Shown here one piece after another: positions 42,809 to 51,006 of a DNA stretch of 64,000 nucleotides. The position numbers and the translations under genes are program-made. The notes beneath the pieces were generated by a model, which saw only the letters and a program-made list of their open reading frames with translations, did no database searches and was not told where the DNA came from. The stretch is from positions 62,001-126,000 of the forward strand of contig JAQURM010000001.1 in assembly GCA_028715605.1 (NCBI GenBank), in the 5' to 3' direction. Source of the stretch: Desulfovibrionales bacterium. Its GTDB lineage: Bacteria; Desulfobacterota; QYQD01. The first letter of the stretch is position 1. Every line of letters begins with the position of its first letter.

Positions 42809-42974
42809 GTTAAAGTTAGAATCCTTATATTACCGAGTGAGGCCGACTTGTCAAGGTGAATCAGAAAAGCACTCTTATACCTAATCTAGGCGGCAGTATA
42901 ACTGATTGACTTTGCTTGCGCAACTGTGGTAACCATTAACAAATGGGCACATAGTCCATTAGCGGGAGGACGCT

Positions 42975-43241
42975 ATGCCTGGATTTTTGGAAGAAAAAGA
43001 AAAACTTACTAAGGATCGGGTTAAAGAAATTATTATAAATAAGGAATACTCATATCTTGAGGAGAAGGTCTCTCTGGAGGGCATAGAAGGCGACAACTTG
43101 ATATTTAAGATATCCCTCCTGCTTGACTATAAGAAGCAAATGATATTCATTGAAGAAAAAGATAAGATCGTTATCCCGTATAAAGAATTCAAGGTAGAAA
43201 ACTGGGGGGAAGGAATTCGTAAGATTGAGGATATTGCCTGA
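42975..43241 (+). CDS. Small hypothetical protein (88 aa)
   Basis: An 88-residue soluble protein starting at ATG 42975 with GGGAGGA 5 bases upstream, a strong site that argues it is real. It is rich in Lys, Glu and Ile (EKLTKDRVKEIIINKEYSYL) and has the look of a small alternating beta protein. I do not recognise a family. It is the only plus-strand gene between rplI-dnaB and mfd, convergent with moaA at a 5-base gap. Confidence 0.6.
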   Translation: MPGFLEEKEKLTKDRVKEIIINKEYSYLEEKVSLEGIEGDNLIFKISLLLDYKKQMIFIEEKDKIVIPYKEFKVENWGEGIRKIEDIA

Positions 43242-43246
43242 GGTCC

Positions 43247-44239
43247 TCAGCCCCCAATTTGCGACATCTGACGGCGGCACTGATGTATTAAACGGCCATA
43301 TCCCGCATGCTCAAGGGGTTTTTGTTTAACCGCTTTTAGTATTAATCCTGCCAATTCTGCATCCTGCATACCAGAGCGTAGATATTTTTTTACATCCAGT
43401 TCGTCATCTGAAAAAAGGCACATCCTCAGTTGTCCATCCGGTGTGATACGCATCCTGTTACAGAAAGCACAAAAACTCTGACTAATAGAGTTTATAAAGC
43501 CTATTTCACCTGCCGCCCCGGCAAACGTGTAAACTACGGCCGGCCCCGCATCCTCTTTATGCCTCAGAGGCAACAGGTCCCCCACTTTCCTTACCCGCTC
43601 CATGCACTCAGCCCCGGGCATATAGACATCACCGTTCCATCGGCTTCCACAGCCAACCGGCATAAACTCTATGAACCGCACCTGCAAGGGATATTTATAG
43701 GCCAGACGGGCAAAGGCCTCTATTTCGTCATCGTTTATGCCCTTCATAACTACCACATTAAGCTTAACCTCGACATCACCGAATGACAGGGCCTTTTCAA
43801 TAGCTTCCCAGACCTTATGCCAGAAAGGGCGGGTGGTTATCACATGATATTTCTGCGCGTCTAAGGTGTCCAGGCTTATGTTTATCCTATTAATACCGGC
43901 CGCATACAGTTCATCAATTTTTTCCCCCAGAAGGGTGCCGTTCGTAGTGAGACAGACTGCCCGGAGCCCATCGATGCGCCTGAGTGACCGGATAAATTCG
44001 GTAATGCCGCGGCGAACCAGGGGTTCTCCTCCTGTCAGCCGAACCTTCTTTATGCCCAATGGGATTAAAACCTGCACCAGGCGTAAAAATTCCTCATAGC
44101 GCAATATCTCTTCACGGGCAATCTTCCGGACACCACCGGGGGGCATGCAGTATTGACAACGCAGGTTGCAATGATCTGTAACCGATAAGCGAAGGTAGGT
44201 AATGGTCCGGTTATAATTATCGACGAGCATCTCTGTCAA
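43247..44239 (-). CDS. moaA: GTP 3',8-cyclase MoaA
   Basis: Radical-SAM enzyme of the first step of molybdenum cofactor synthesis. The N-terminal cluster motif CNLRCQYC and the C-terminal second cluster CAFCNRMRITPDGQLRMC are both present, as are RLTGGEPLVR and ISLDTLD. The C-terminus ends in Gly-Gly (QIGG), required for activity in known enzymes. 330 residues. It shares a 4-base overlap with the upstream two-component gene. Confidence 0.96.
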   Translation of the reverse strand: MTEMLVDNYNRTITYLRLSVTDHCNLRCQYCMPPGGVRKIAREEILRYEEFLRLVQVLIPLGIKKVRLTGGEPLVRRGITEFIRSLRRIDGLRAVCLTTNGTLLGEKIDELYAAGINRINISLDTLDAQKYHVITTRPFWHKVWEAIEKALSFGDVEVKLNVVVMKGINDDEIEAFARLAYKYPLQVRFIEFMPVGCGSRWNGDVYMPGAECMERVRKVGDLLPLRHKEDAGPAVVYTFAGAAGEIGFINSISQSFCAFCNRMRITPDGQLRMCLFSDDELDVKKYLRSGMQDAELAGLILKAVKQKPLEHAGYGRLIHQCRRQMSQIGG

Positions 44240-46023
44240 GACCTGTCCTCTGCGCTGCGCGGCAAGGTAATATTAACACGCACCCCGGCATCTAACCCGC
44301 TGGAAATATCCATTTTGCCTTTGTGCGCCCTGACAATCTGTTCCGCTATATTCAATCCCAGACCAACGCCGTAAGTTTTGGTTGTAAAAAAGGGTTGTCG
44401 GGCCCTATCCAGCATCTCTCCGTGCATGCCCATTCCGGTATCACTAATCTCAACCTCTATGTTCTGGGGGGTAAGCCGGGTGCTGATCCTGAGCCGCCCA
44501 CCTGAAGGCATAGCCTCGACAGAGTTTTTGCATATATTAATAATAGCCTGTCTCATCTGATTACCATCAAGCTCTGAATCAGGCATATCCGGGGCAAAAT
44601 CTGTTTCTACCTCAACGTGAAATTTCTCAAACGAAGGGCTGAGGGCGCCAAGGGAGGAAGACACTATATCATTCAAATTTTGCCGGCTCAGCGTCAATTG
44701 CGGAGATTGAATGAATTTAAATACCTGGGCCAGAATCTCTTCCATTTTCTCCGTCTCTTTTACAATACTATCCAGATGCTTTCGGTGTTTATCCTCCTTC
44801 GTATGCCTCTGTATAAACCGGGCCAAGCCTCCGATCGAGGCCAACGGATTCCTCATCTCATGGGCTATCTGGGCAGCCATCTCGCCTATGGCCGAAAGCC
44901 GCTCAGCCCGGATCAACATATCCCGGCTTTCCTGTAAGTCTTTATTAGCGGTCTCCAGCATAGCCAGTTTGGCAGCCAATTCTGAGTAAAGTCTGCTCTT
45001 TTCTATGGCCATACTGGCCTGGTTGGCAAAGAGTTCAATGGCGGCGATGTCCTCTTCCTTGATCGGCTTGCCGGTGATAAAATTATCGGCAATAATAATG
45101 CCCTGTACCCGGTACGGGGAACAGAGTGGAACAACCGCAAACTCGTCAACACCAAAGAGATCTACAATATCGTCTCTCACCGGCCGGCCATCAATACGTC
45201 TCCCCAGCACATGAAATGCACGCCGTTCCTGTGCCGCCCGTATAAAAACATGATCCGTGTCTGTGCCGGGCACCGTTATCCCGCGAACAATCCGGTTAAC
45301 CCTTGCGTCCTGAGGCTGACAGGCCCGACCACATTTCTCAAGTGCCTCGGCCAGTGTATATTTCGTCTCCTGCAATGCCGACCATATCCTTCCGGCTTCT
45401 TCCGGGCTGTCCGGCCCAACGGCCATTTTCCCCCGCAACACGCCGCCATCATCAAATAATGCCAAAAAGGCACGGTTAAACCCTAATCCCACGCCTGCAG
45501 TGATACCAACCAGTATGGTCCTGAAGATGTCTTCCAGTTCGACTGTGCTTAAAAGGTAATAAGCCACCTTTACGGAGAGGTCATGCAATATCTCCAGCCT
45601 AAGGTTCTTTTCTTCTATGCTTCGCTGGTACTCTTTATTTTCAATCTCTAAACGTCTTTTATTAAGGGCCCTCGCTACCACAACATGCAGCTCATCCACT
45701 GTGAACGGCTTGATAATGTAATCAAAGGCCCCGCTCCGGATGGCAAAGACTGCGGTTCGAATATCTACTACACCGGTCATCATAACTGCACAGATATCTT
45801 CATCTCGTTCCATTATCTGTGGCAAGAGGCTCAATCCGTCCTGATCAGGAAGCTTAATGTCTAATAATATGAGCGAAATCCGGTGCTCAGCCATTAGAGC
45901 AACAACCTCCCGGGCCATCGAGGCCTCAAGACACTCATAACCGCTGCCTGTAAGGGCATCATTTATAAAACCCCTGACCACTGCATCGTCATCTACAATC
46001 AGTATTTTCTCAACCGTAGGCAT
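44236..46023 (-). CDS. Receiver-GAF-histidine kinase hybrid
   Basis: Domains in order: receiver (residues 5-120; ILIVDDDAVVRG, LILLDIKLPDQDG with the phospho-Asp, IKPF), GAF (about 170-345; FGVDEFAVVPL, IEKSRLYSE), HisKA (AAQIAHEMRNPLASIGG with the phospho-His) and HATPase (NICKNSVEAM, EISDTGMGM, FFTTKTYGVGLGLNIAEQ). No membrane helix, so it senses a cytoplasmic signal. An N-terminal receiver places it downstream of another kinase or as a relay. Its overlap with moaA is probably organisational rather than functional. Confidence 0.9.
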   Translation of the reverse strand: MPTVEKILIVDDDAVVRGFINDALTGSGYECLEASMAREVVALMAEHRISLILLDIKLPDQDGLSLLPQIMERDEDICAVMMTGVVDIRTAVFAIRSGAFDYIIKPFTVDELHVVVARALNKRRLEIENKEYQRSIEEKNLRLEILHDLSVKVAYYLLSTVELEDIFRTILVGITAGVGLGFNRAFLALFDDGGVLRGKMAVGPDSPEEAGRIWSALQETKYTLAEALEKCGRACQPQDARVNRIVRGITVPGTDTDHVFIRAAQERRAFHVLGRRIDGRPVRDDIVDLFGVDEFAVVPLCSPYRVQGIIIADNFITGKPIKEEDIAAIELFANQASMAIEKSRLYSELAAKLAMLETANKDLQESRDMLIRAERLSAIGEMAAQIAHEMRNPLASIGGLARFIQRHTKEDKHRKHLDSIVKETEKMEEILAQVFKFIQSPQLTLSRQNLNDIVSSSLGALSPSFEKFHVEVETDFAPDMPDSELDGNQMRQAIINICKNSVEAMPSGGRLRISTRLTPQNIEVEISDTGMGMHGEMLDRARQPFFTTKTYGVGLGLNIAEQIVRAHKGKMDISSGLDAGVRVNITLPRSAEDRS

Positions 46024-46090
46024 AATTCTCGCTCATATCAATGTACAAAATAGATATTGCCCCTGGAACTTCCTGCTTTTATTATTAGTC

Positions 46091-46723
46091 TCAGCTCCCC
46101 TGCTGGGGTATAATCTCCATCTCCACGCGACGGTTCTTCTGCCGGCCGGCGGCCGTACGGTTATCAGCTACAGGAAATGATTCTCCGTAACCAACGCCGG
46201 TTACACGCCCTGGCCCGACCTTCGCTCCTACCAGAAAGTTTCTAACCATTAAGGCCCGGCGCTCCGAGAGCTTAAAATTGTATTCTTCAGAACCGACATC
46301 ATCTGTGTAGCCCTTAACAATTATGCGGGTCTCCGGATATCTTTTTAGAATATCGGCCGTCTTTTCCAGTGTCACCGCAGAATTCTTACTCAATTCGGCC
46401 GAATTCGTCTGAAAGAGGATATTGTCCTGCATGGTCACTACCAGGCGGTCCTCTTTCCTATCTACCTGAACACCGGGTACCTGCTCAAGTTCCTTAGCCT
46501 GCTGGTCAAGATAGTAACCGATGCCTGCCCCAGCCAACCCACCAATAACGCCACCAACTACCGCGCCCTTACCCTCGCCGACGATGGCGCCGGTTACTGC
46601 CCCTACGCCAACCCCAATCGCCGCCCCCTGGGCAGTCTTGGTCTTAGCCCATTCCGGGGCTGTAGCGCAGGATACAATGAAGGAGACAAGGCCAAGGACA
46701 ACAACAGTTTTCGGTAACTTCAT
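46091..46723 (-). CDS. OmpA-family lipoprotein with glycine-zipper segment
   Basis: Signal peptide MKLPKTVVVLGLVSF with lipobox IVSC (Cys 19) indicates an outer-membrane lipoprotein. A glycine-rich zipper follows (GAVTGAIVGEGKGAVVGG), then the OmpA peptidoglycan-binding domain (GYTDDVGSEEYNFKLSERRA, KNRRVEMEI). 210 residues. It likely anchors the outer membrane to peptidoglycan. GGAGGA precedes the ATG. Confidence 0.9.
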   Translation of the reverse strand: MKLPKTVVVLGLVSFIVSCATAPEWAKTKTAQGAAIGVGVGAVTGAIVGEGKGAVVGGVIGGLAGAGIGYYLDQQAKELEQVPGVQVDRKEDRLVVTMQDNILFQTNSAELSKNSAVTLEKTADILKRYPETRIIVKGYTDDVGSEEYNFKLSERRALMVRNFLVGAKVGPGRVTGVGYGESFPVADNRTAAGRQKNRRVEMEIIPQQGS

Positions 46724-46857
46724 TTTTTGTTCCTCCTGAAATCCCTATAGTCTTGTCAAGAGATTAACCACAAGGCACACAAAGTTTTAAAAATTCTTTT
46801 CATGTTATTCCACTATCTTAGCAAATCAGGACTTAATAGCAATCCCAAAATAACCGA

Positions 46858-48504
46858 TCATATCTCTTTTACCTGGGTATGAGCCTTCTCCACTATGCCC
46901 TGAATGGTTTCAATAAATGGCGACAGGGTGTCAGGGTTCATGGCCGAAATGGCCAGGGCATTATAGGCCCGGCTTTGGGTAGCGACATAATCCGGCGATA
47001 CCCGGTCTATTTTATTGAAGACTTTAATATTGGGAACGTGATGCAGTTCCAGGGTCTCCAGAATATGTTCTACTGCCTCTATATGTTCTCGAAAATTTTT
47101 ATTACTTATGTCTATGAGATGAATAATAACATCGGCATGCTGAAGTTCTTCCAGTGTGGCCCGAAAGGCCTCGAATAAGGCCTGGGGCAGATCACGAATA
47201 AAGCCTACCGTATCGGTTATTATAGCCTCGGCCTCCCGGGGGAAGCGAATCCTCCGGCTGGCCGGGTCGAGGGTGGCAAACAGGCGGTCCTCGGCCAGAA
47301 ATTGACTTTTGGTAAGGGCGTTCAGCAGCGTAGATTTTCCGGCATTGGTGTAACCAACAATGGATATTATCGGTATATCTTTCCGCTTGCGCGTTTTGCG
47401 CCTTAGCTCCCTCTGCTTGCTGATGGATTTGAGTTCTTTGGTAAGTCGCGTGATGCGCTCGCGCACCCGGCGGCGATCTATCTCCAGCCTGGTCTCACCA
47501 GGGCCGCGTCCGCCGATGCCTCCGGTAAGCCTGGAAAGCGCATCGTCTCTGGTAACCAGCCGCGGTAAAAGATAGTTCAACTGGGCCATTTCTACCTGTA
47601 TCTTGCCTTCCCGGCTCCGGGCGCGCCGGGCAAAAATATCCAGGATAAGCTGGGTGCGGTCAATAACCCGCATATCTGTAAAGTCGGTAATGGAACGTAT
47701 CTGGGAAGGATTTAACTCATGATCAAATATCAGCAGATTGGCGCCCCTCTGCAGTGTCTTTATCAGTAAATCGCCGAGTTTCCCCTTACCCATTATGTAC
47801 TTGGGGTGTATTTTATCTCGCCGCTGAATAATGGAATCCAGCACCTCAACCCCGGCGGTTCGCGCCAAATCCCTCAGTTCCTCCAGAGACTCCTCCGCCG
47901 CTTCACGGGAGGAGGTGGTGACATCAATAAGGAAGGCGCGATCTTTTTTCCCGCCCACTGTTTCTAAGGCCTGCTCACGGGCAATCTCGTCCTCAAGAGA
48001 TTGAATCAAGCCCTGAAAATCAATATCCAACTGTGCCGGTATCTTAGGCTCTAGAAAAAAGATGTTTTCTCCCCTTACCGGTCTGGGCAGGAGGTGGGCG
48101 GCATGTACCAATCCCGGAAGGCCATCTGGTCGGGCAATTATGCCGGCCATGATATCCAGACGAAGGATGGCCAAATCCGTCAAATCATCCTGGGTAAGGG
48201 GCTCATCCTCCAGATGGGTGTGAATGCACCTCAAGCCCCGTAAACGGCTGCTCCCTGCACGGTAATCCGATAAAGCCGGAATAGTAATATTCCGGTGGTC
48301 GCCGACCATGACATATTCTATCTCGCCGGACCGCTTTATCAATATGCCTATCTGACGATTGATCTCCCGCGACAACTCGGTAATATATCTGGCTAGTTCA
48401 GGGGTGATTATGTCTTTAGGTGGGATCTTACGGCGATAGATATTTTCCAGTCTTTTTACCTGGTTAACCTTAAGGCCGATTATATTTCCGGATATTTTTC
48501 TAAT
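46858..48504 (-). CDS. hflX: Ribosome-associated GTPase HflX
   Basis: GTPase that binds and splits stalled ribosomes. GTP motifs: GYTNAGKSTLLN, DTVGFIRDLP, and NKID; the HflX domain has KIQVEMAQLNYLLPRLV and GPGETRLEIDRRR. The conserved N-terminal block (GNIIGLK, RLENIYRRKIPP, ITPELARYITELSREI) is encoded in frame upstream of the first ordinary start codon, TTG at 48375. The only in-frame stop upstream is TAG at 48535-48533, with no ATG, GTG or TTG between. ATT at 48504, 9 bases after AAGGGGG, is therefore proposed as start; if rejected, the gene is 46858-48375. Confidence 0.85.
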   Translation of the reverse strand: MRKISGNIIGLKVNQVKRLENIYRRKIPPKDIITPELARYITELSREINRQIGILIKRSGEIEYVMVGDHRNITIPALSDYRAGSSRLRGLRCIHTHLEDEPLTQDDLTDLAILRLDIMAGIIARPDGLPGLVHAAHLLPRPVRGENIFFLEPKIPAQLDIDFQGLIQSLEDEIAREQALETVGGKKDRAFLIDVTTSSREAAEESLEELRDLARTAGVEVLDSIIQRRDKIHPKYIMGKGKLGDLLIKTLQRGANLLIFDHELNPSQIRSITDFTDMRVIDRTQLILDIFARRARSREGKIQVEMAQLNYLLPRLVTRDDALSRLTGGIGGRGPGETRLEIDRRRVRERITRLTKELKSISKQRELRRKTRKRKDIPIISIVGYTNAGKSTLLNALTKSQFLAEDRLFATLDPASRRIRFPREAEAIITDTVGFIRDLPQALFEAFRATLEELQHADVIIHLIDISNKNFREHIEAVEHILETLELHHVPNIKVFNKIDRVSPDYVATQSRAYNALAISAMNPDTLSPFIETIQGIVEKAHTQVKEI

Positions 48505-48540
48505 AGATTCAGCCCCCTTTTTCTATAGATCGTATTGTCA

Positions 48541-48650
48541 AAAAATTTACCGCAGAGAACGCAGAGACCGCAAAGCATTTATCGAAAAACAAGATGTTAG
48601 ATAATCTTCTGCTCCCTTCCTCTTTGCGCTTCCTGCGGTTAACTTTTCAT
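48541..48650. repeat. Inverted repeat, CGCAGAG family
   Basis: Left arm TTTACCGCAGAGAACGCAG (48545-48563) and right arm CCTCTTTGCGCTTCCTGCGG (48619-48638) are inverted copies. It lies between hflX and the toxin-antitoxin island. Confidence 0.6.
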
Positions 48651-48783
48651 GAAACTTTTGACAGTACCCAACCCAAACATCAAGGTCGTTCGTGTAACAA
48701 TGTAATGGGGGGCGCTGTGGGTCGTCTTTGAGAAGCTTGAAATTCTTTTCGGGAAGCCTCTGGTTAGCCACCGATAATTTCAT
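48547..48783 (-). pseudogene. RelE/ParE-like toxin remnant
   Basis: The frame starts inside the end of mazF and reads EKNFKLLKDDPQRPPLH, which resembles the KNFKLLKDDPRHPSLHFKK segment of a common RelE/ParE-family toxin. The following strands (expected WSVRV...YRALA) are absent, and the C-terminus reads into the CGCAGAG repeat. A fragment of a second toxin or a chance frame; I favour a remnant. Confidence 0.35.
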
Positions 48784-49102
48784 TTAGGCCTTCGATTACG
48801 AGATCAATTTCTTCCGGCGATACTTTCGCAATTCGCTTTCCGAGACGTTCCTGCGATAGGGTACGTATCTGGCTGATCTTTACCCACGATTGCTTTGGAA
48901 GAGCTCGACTGGAAAGAGGGAGGGTAAGAGGAAATCCTGCTTTTGGCGGTTGACTTGTGAGGGCAACGGCAATTACGACGCCCGATCGATCATTGAAAAC
49001 ATCCTGGCTGAGGACAAGCACCGGCCTTTGGCCGGATTGTTCGTGCCCTTTTATCGGATCCAGATTCGCCCAGTAGATATCGCCCCTCAGTATTCTGGCC
49101 AT
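48764..49102 (-). CDS. mazF: MazF/PemK-type endoribonuclease toxin
   Basis: Sequence-specific mRNA interferase. [29 protein letters not shown] is the family N-terminus (quoted in parts: [25 protein letters not shown]), and [17 protein letters not shown] holds the usual C-terminal strand. 112 residues. Its ATG at 49102 overlaps the antitoxin stop by 16 bases, so translation is coupled. Confidence 0.9.
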   Translation of the reverse strand: MARILRGDIYWANLDPIKGHEQSGQRPVLVLSQDVFNDRSGVVIAVALTSQPPKAGFPLTLPLSSRALPKQSWVKISQIRTLSQERLGKRIAKVSPEEIDLVIEGLNEIIGG

Positions 49103-49329
49103 TTTTCGATTTCCCGCGAGAACCCTTCCTCGGCAACAGCCTTTTCAAGGTCCGGATCGAGCTTGGCGCACTCTCTCGCTAAACGACTCCTGTTGACACG
49201 AGCAAGTTTTTCTTTGATGGCCTCCTGTATTGCCTTGCTCCTATTGGGGAAGACTTTGGAAGAAACTAATCTGTCCAGCTTCCCAAGTACTTCTTCTTCG
49301 ATAGTGATGGCAATCTTGGCAGTGCCCAT
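49087..49329 (-). CDS. CopG/RHH-type antitoxin
   Basis: 80 residues. Ribbon-helix-helix N-terminus ([31 protein letters not shown]) and an acidic C-terminal tail ([19 protein letters not shown]) that would cap the MazF active site. ATG at 49329 follows GAGGTG with good spacing; an earlier frame start is not supported. Known RHH-MazF pairs repress their own promoter. Confidence 0.85.
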   Translation of the reverse strand: MGTAKIAITIEEEVLGKLDRLVSSKVFPNRSKAIQEAIKEKLARVNRSRLARECAKLDPDLEKAVAEEGFSREIEKWPEY

Positions 49330-49479
49330 ATTTTCACCTCTGGTATTACAATATATCATACCATCAGGTTTTTCAAGTCCTTTTGTGGCTAATAAATCTG
49401 TTAAAAAGCCCGCTTTTCAGTATCTCCATATTCGTAACTATTTGATTTTATTAATGGCAAAACTACGAAGAGAGACTTT

Positions 49480-49512
49480 CCCGACAGACTCAACACTCGG
49501 GTTCAGGCGATC
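49480..49512 (-). other. Degenerate attC-like site after the first hypothetical gene
   Basis: Minus-strand GATCGCCTGAAC at 49512-49501 is nearly the complement of this gene's own 5' core site GTTAAGCGATC (49999-49989). It is followed by CCCGA...TCGGG, which can close a stem. The downstream GTTRRRY box is not clear, so the site looks decayed. Confidence 0.4.
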
Positions 49513-49515
49513 TCT

Positions 49516-49977
49516 TCATATCGGTACATGCTGTTTTGGTAATTGACCTATGACAATCGAATTGAGATCAATGCCGGACAGCACCATGACTGCTTTGTAT
49601 GCTTCAAGCAATGTGTCATGTATTGATCCGAGGTCTTTCAACATGAGTGCTCTTCCTTCTTCCGAGTTTCTGCGAAAGTTGTGACGCCGATAAAATGAAT
49701 GCGAAAGGCGATTGCGCTCTGTGAGAGCACGGGACAAAAGTGCTTCGAGATGACCAACAGATTCAGATGAACTGCTTACGTTCTTAAGAAGCTGCCCAAG
49801 AGTTTGGCGATTTATCTTCTTGAAAAGCACCGATGCTAGCTCTGGATTCGGTTCGCCTAAGAGGTTCTCTTCAGCCACACCAATCTTGATGAGGATATTG
49901 CCGAGTTCGGTCTCAAGCAGTTGAGCCGCTTCGGAGGCCTCACCGAACTTTCGATACACGTCATCCAAGGTTGGCAC
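49516..49977 (-). CDS. Hypothetical protein in an integron-like cassette
   Basis: A 153-residue, mainly helical, soluble protein (EASEAAQLLETELGNILIKI, LEALLSRALTERNRLSHSF). No recognised domain. ATG at 49977 has AAGGAGG 3 bases upstream and lies just 16 bases after the boundary motif GTTAAGC, the compact layout of integron cassettes. The gene and its neighbour use more mixed codons than the surrounding housekeeping genes. Function unknown. Confidence 0.65.
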   Translation of the reverse strand: MPTLDDVYRKFGEASEAAQLLETELGNILIKIGVAEENLLGEPNPELASVLFKKINRQTLGQLLKNVSSSSESVGHLEALLSRALTERNRLSHSFYRRHNFRRNSEEGRALMLKDLGSIHDTLLEAYKAVMVLSGIDLNSIVIGQLPKQHVPI

Positions 49978-49992
49978 ATAACCTCCTTGATC

Positions 49993-50033
49993 GCTTAACG
50001 TCGGGCGGGTCCCTCCGCACGCCCTGGTTAGGT
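49993..50033 (-). other. attC-like recombination site between two hypothetical genes
   Basis: On the minus strand ACCTAAC (50033-50027, RYYYAAC-type R box) and GTTAAGC (49999-49993, GTTRRRY-type) flank an internal GGGCG/CGCCC stem. The stop codon TAA of the upstream gene is inside the first box. Total 41 bases, shorter than most attC sites. Confidence 0.55.
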
Positions 50034-50657
50034 CGCTTGTTTTGGGATTTTGTGTTCGTCATAGACTCGAGCTTTCGATAAGTCAACCCAGTGGCTGTGA
50101 GGGAACGTAGGTACTTCGCGATCGAACTCCTTCAGGATCTCATCTCTGACATCTTTCCACAGGGCGAATACCTTTTTATGGCAGGTTTGGGCTTCGCATC
50201 GCTGAATGCTTGGCCCGAACCCAAGGTCTTCTACGAGGAGGTAGATATTTTTAATCGGCTCAAAGGGATACAGTCCACTCTTGATGTTGGCATCTGGCAG
50301 ATTGCAGAATACACCTCGGACTTCGTCTATAGCAACACTAAGCTTAATCAGCACAGTGCGATATTGTGCCTCGGTCGTGATTTCAAACTGGCAATACTGA
50401 AGTGCACAATGGGCGGCCTCAACAAGACTTGACCACAAAGATCTTAACTGTTGCTGATAGGCGTGGCGCCTTTGTGCGCAGTAACCCAGCCATACCGCAG
50501 TAATGCCGATAAATATGGGCAGGAGATCCTTGAATGTCGAGAACACGATTCGCTCTTCGGTGCAGTCAAAAATACTGATCAAAATTCCGACAATTGCGAG
50601 GATCGTAAAAACAGCGATGGCACCGATGAACCACCTCCTGATGGATTTCTTGGTCAT
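50028..50657 (-). CDS. Hypothetical membrane protein in an integron-like cassette
   Basis: 209 residues with two N-terminal hydrophobic segments (WFIGAIAVFTILAIVGILI and LLPIFIGITAVWLG) and a soluble helical C-terminus. No known family. Its stop lies in the attC-like R box GCGACCTAAC, and 20 bases before its ATG the same sequence recurs inverted (GTTAGGTCGC at 50683-50674), as expected when a cassette carries its own core site. Function unknown. Confidence 0.65.
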   Translation of the reverse strand: MTKKSIRRWFIGAIAVFTILAIVGILISIFDCTEERIVFSTFKDLLPIFIGITAVWLGYCAQRRHAYQQQLRSLWSSLVEAAHCALQYCQFEITTEAQYRTVLIKLSVAIDEVRGVFCNLPDANIKSGLYPFEPIKNIYLLVEDLGFGPSIQRCEAQTCHKKVFALWKDVRDEILKEFDREVPTFPHSHWVDLSKARVYDEHKIPKQAT

Positions 50658-50676
50658 TCCTGACTTACCTCATGCG

Positions 50677-50683
50677 ACCTAAC
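50677..50683 (-). other. Integron-type core site GTTAGGT
   Basis: Minus-strand GTTAGGT fits GTTRRRY and extends to GTTAGGTCGC, the exact complement of the R box at the other end of the 50028-50657 gene. No attI or integrase gene is seen upstream. Confidence 0.45.
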
Positions 50684-50844
50684 ATTATATTTAGCTATTA
50701 ACTGTCTTTTATCATAGTCATAGAGAAAAAAGATAGTGGCGTCAAGCAAAAAGGGGGTTTTGGGGGTAAAGGGGAAAGTCCCCAAAGCGATGGCCAGAAG
50801 ACCAGGTCTTGCGTTTTTCGATGTCGCTGATTAAAGTAACGTTT

Positions 50845-51000
50845 AATGAACTCGTAAAAAGTCGAGGGTAGGACGGCACAGTAAAAAGCTCCAGTTGCAA
50901 GGCGCGCAAATCCTGAGGAATGAGGCGTACTTGTAGCTACGCCGCAGTGACGAAGGATGCGGCGCAACGCAGCAAATGGACTTTTTACGAAGCCGTCAAC
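50845..51000. mobile_element. MITE-like element with GACTTTTTACGA ends
   Basis: GAACTCGTAAAAAGTC (50848-50863) and GACTTTTTACGAAGCCGTC (50979-50997) form terminal inverted repeats. Inside are ATCCT/AGGAT and GGCGTA/TACGCC hairpins. No open frame. Together with plain sequence at 50684-50844 it makes up the 323-base gap before mfd; its end is 10 bases from the mfd start. Confidence 0.6.
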
Positions 51001-51006
51001 GTTTGA

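Noticed and set aside
48764-49329. Toxin-antitoxin pair as a third integron cassette
   Set aside because: No RYYYAAC/GTTRRRY boundary pair flanks it, although such modules are common in integrons.
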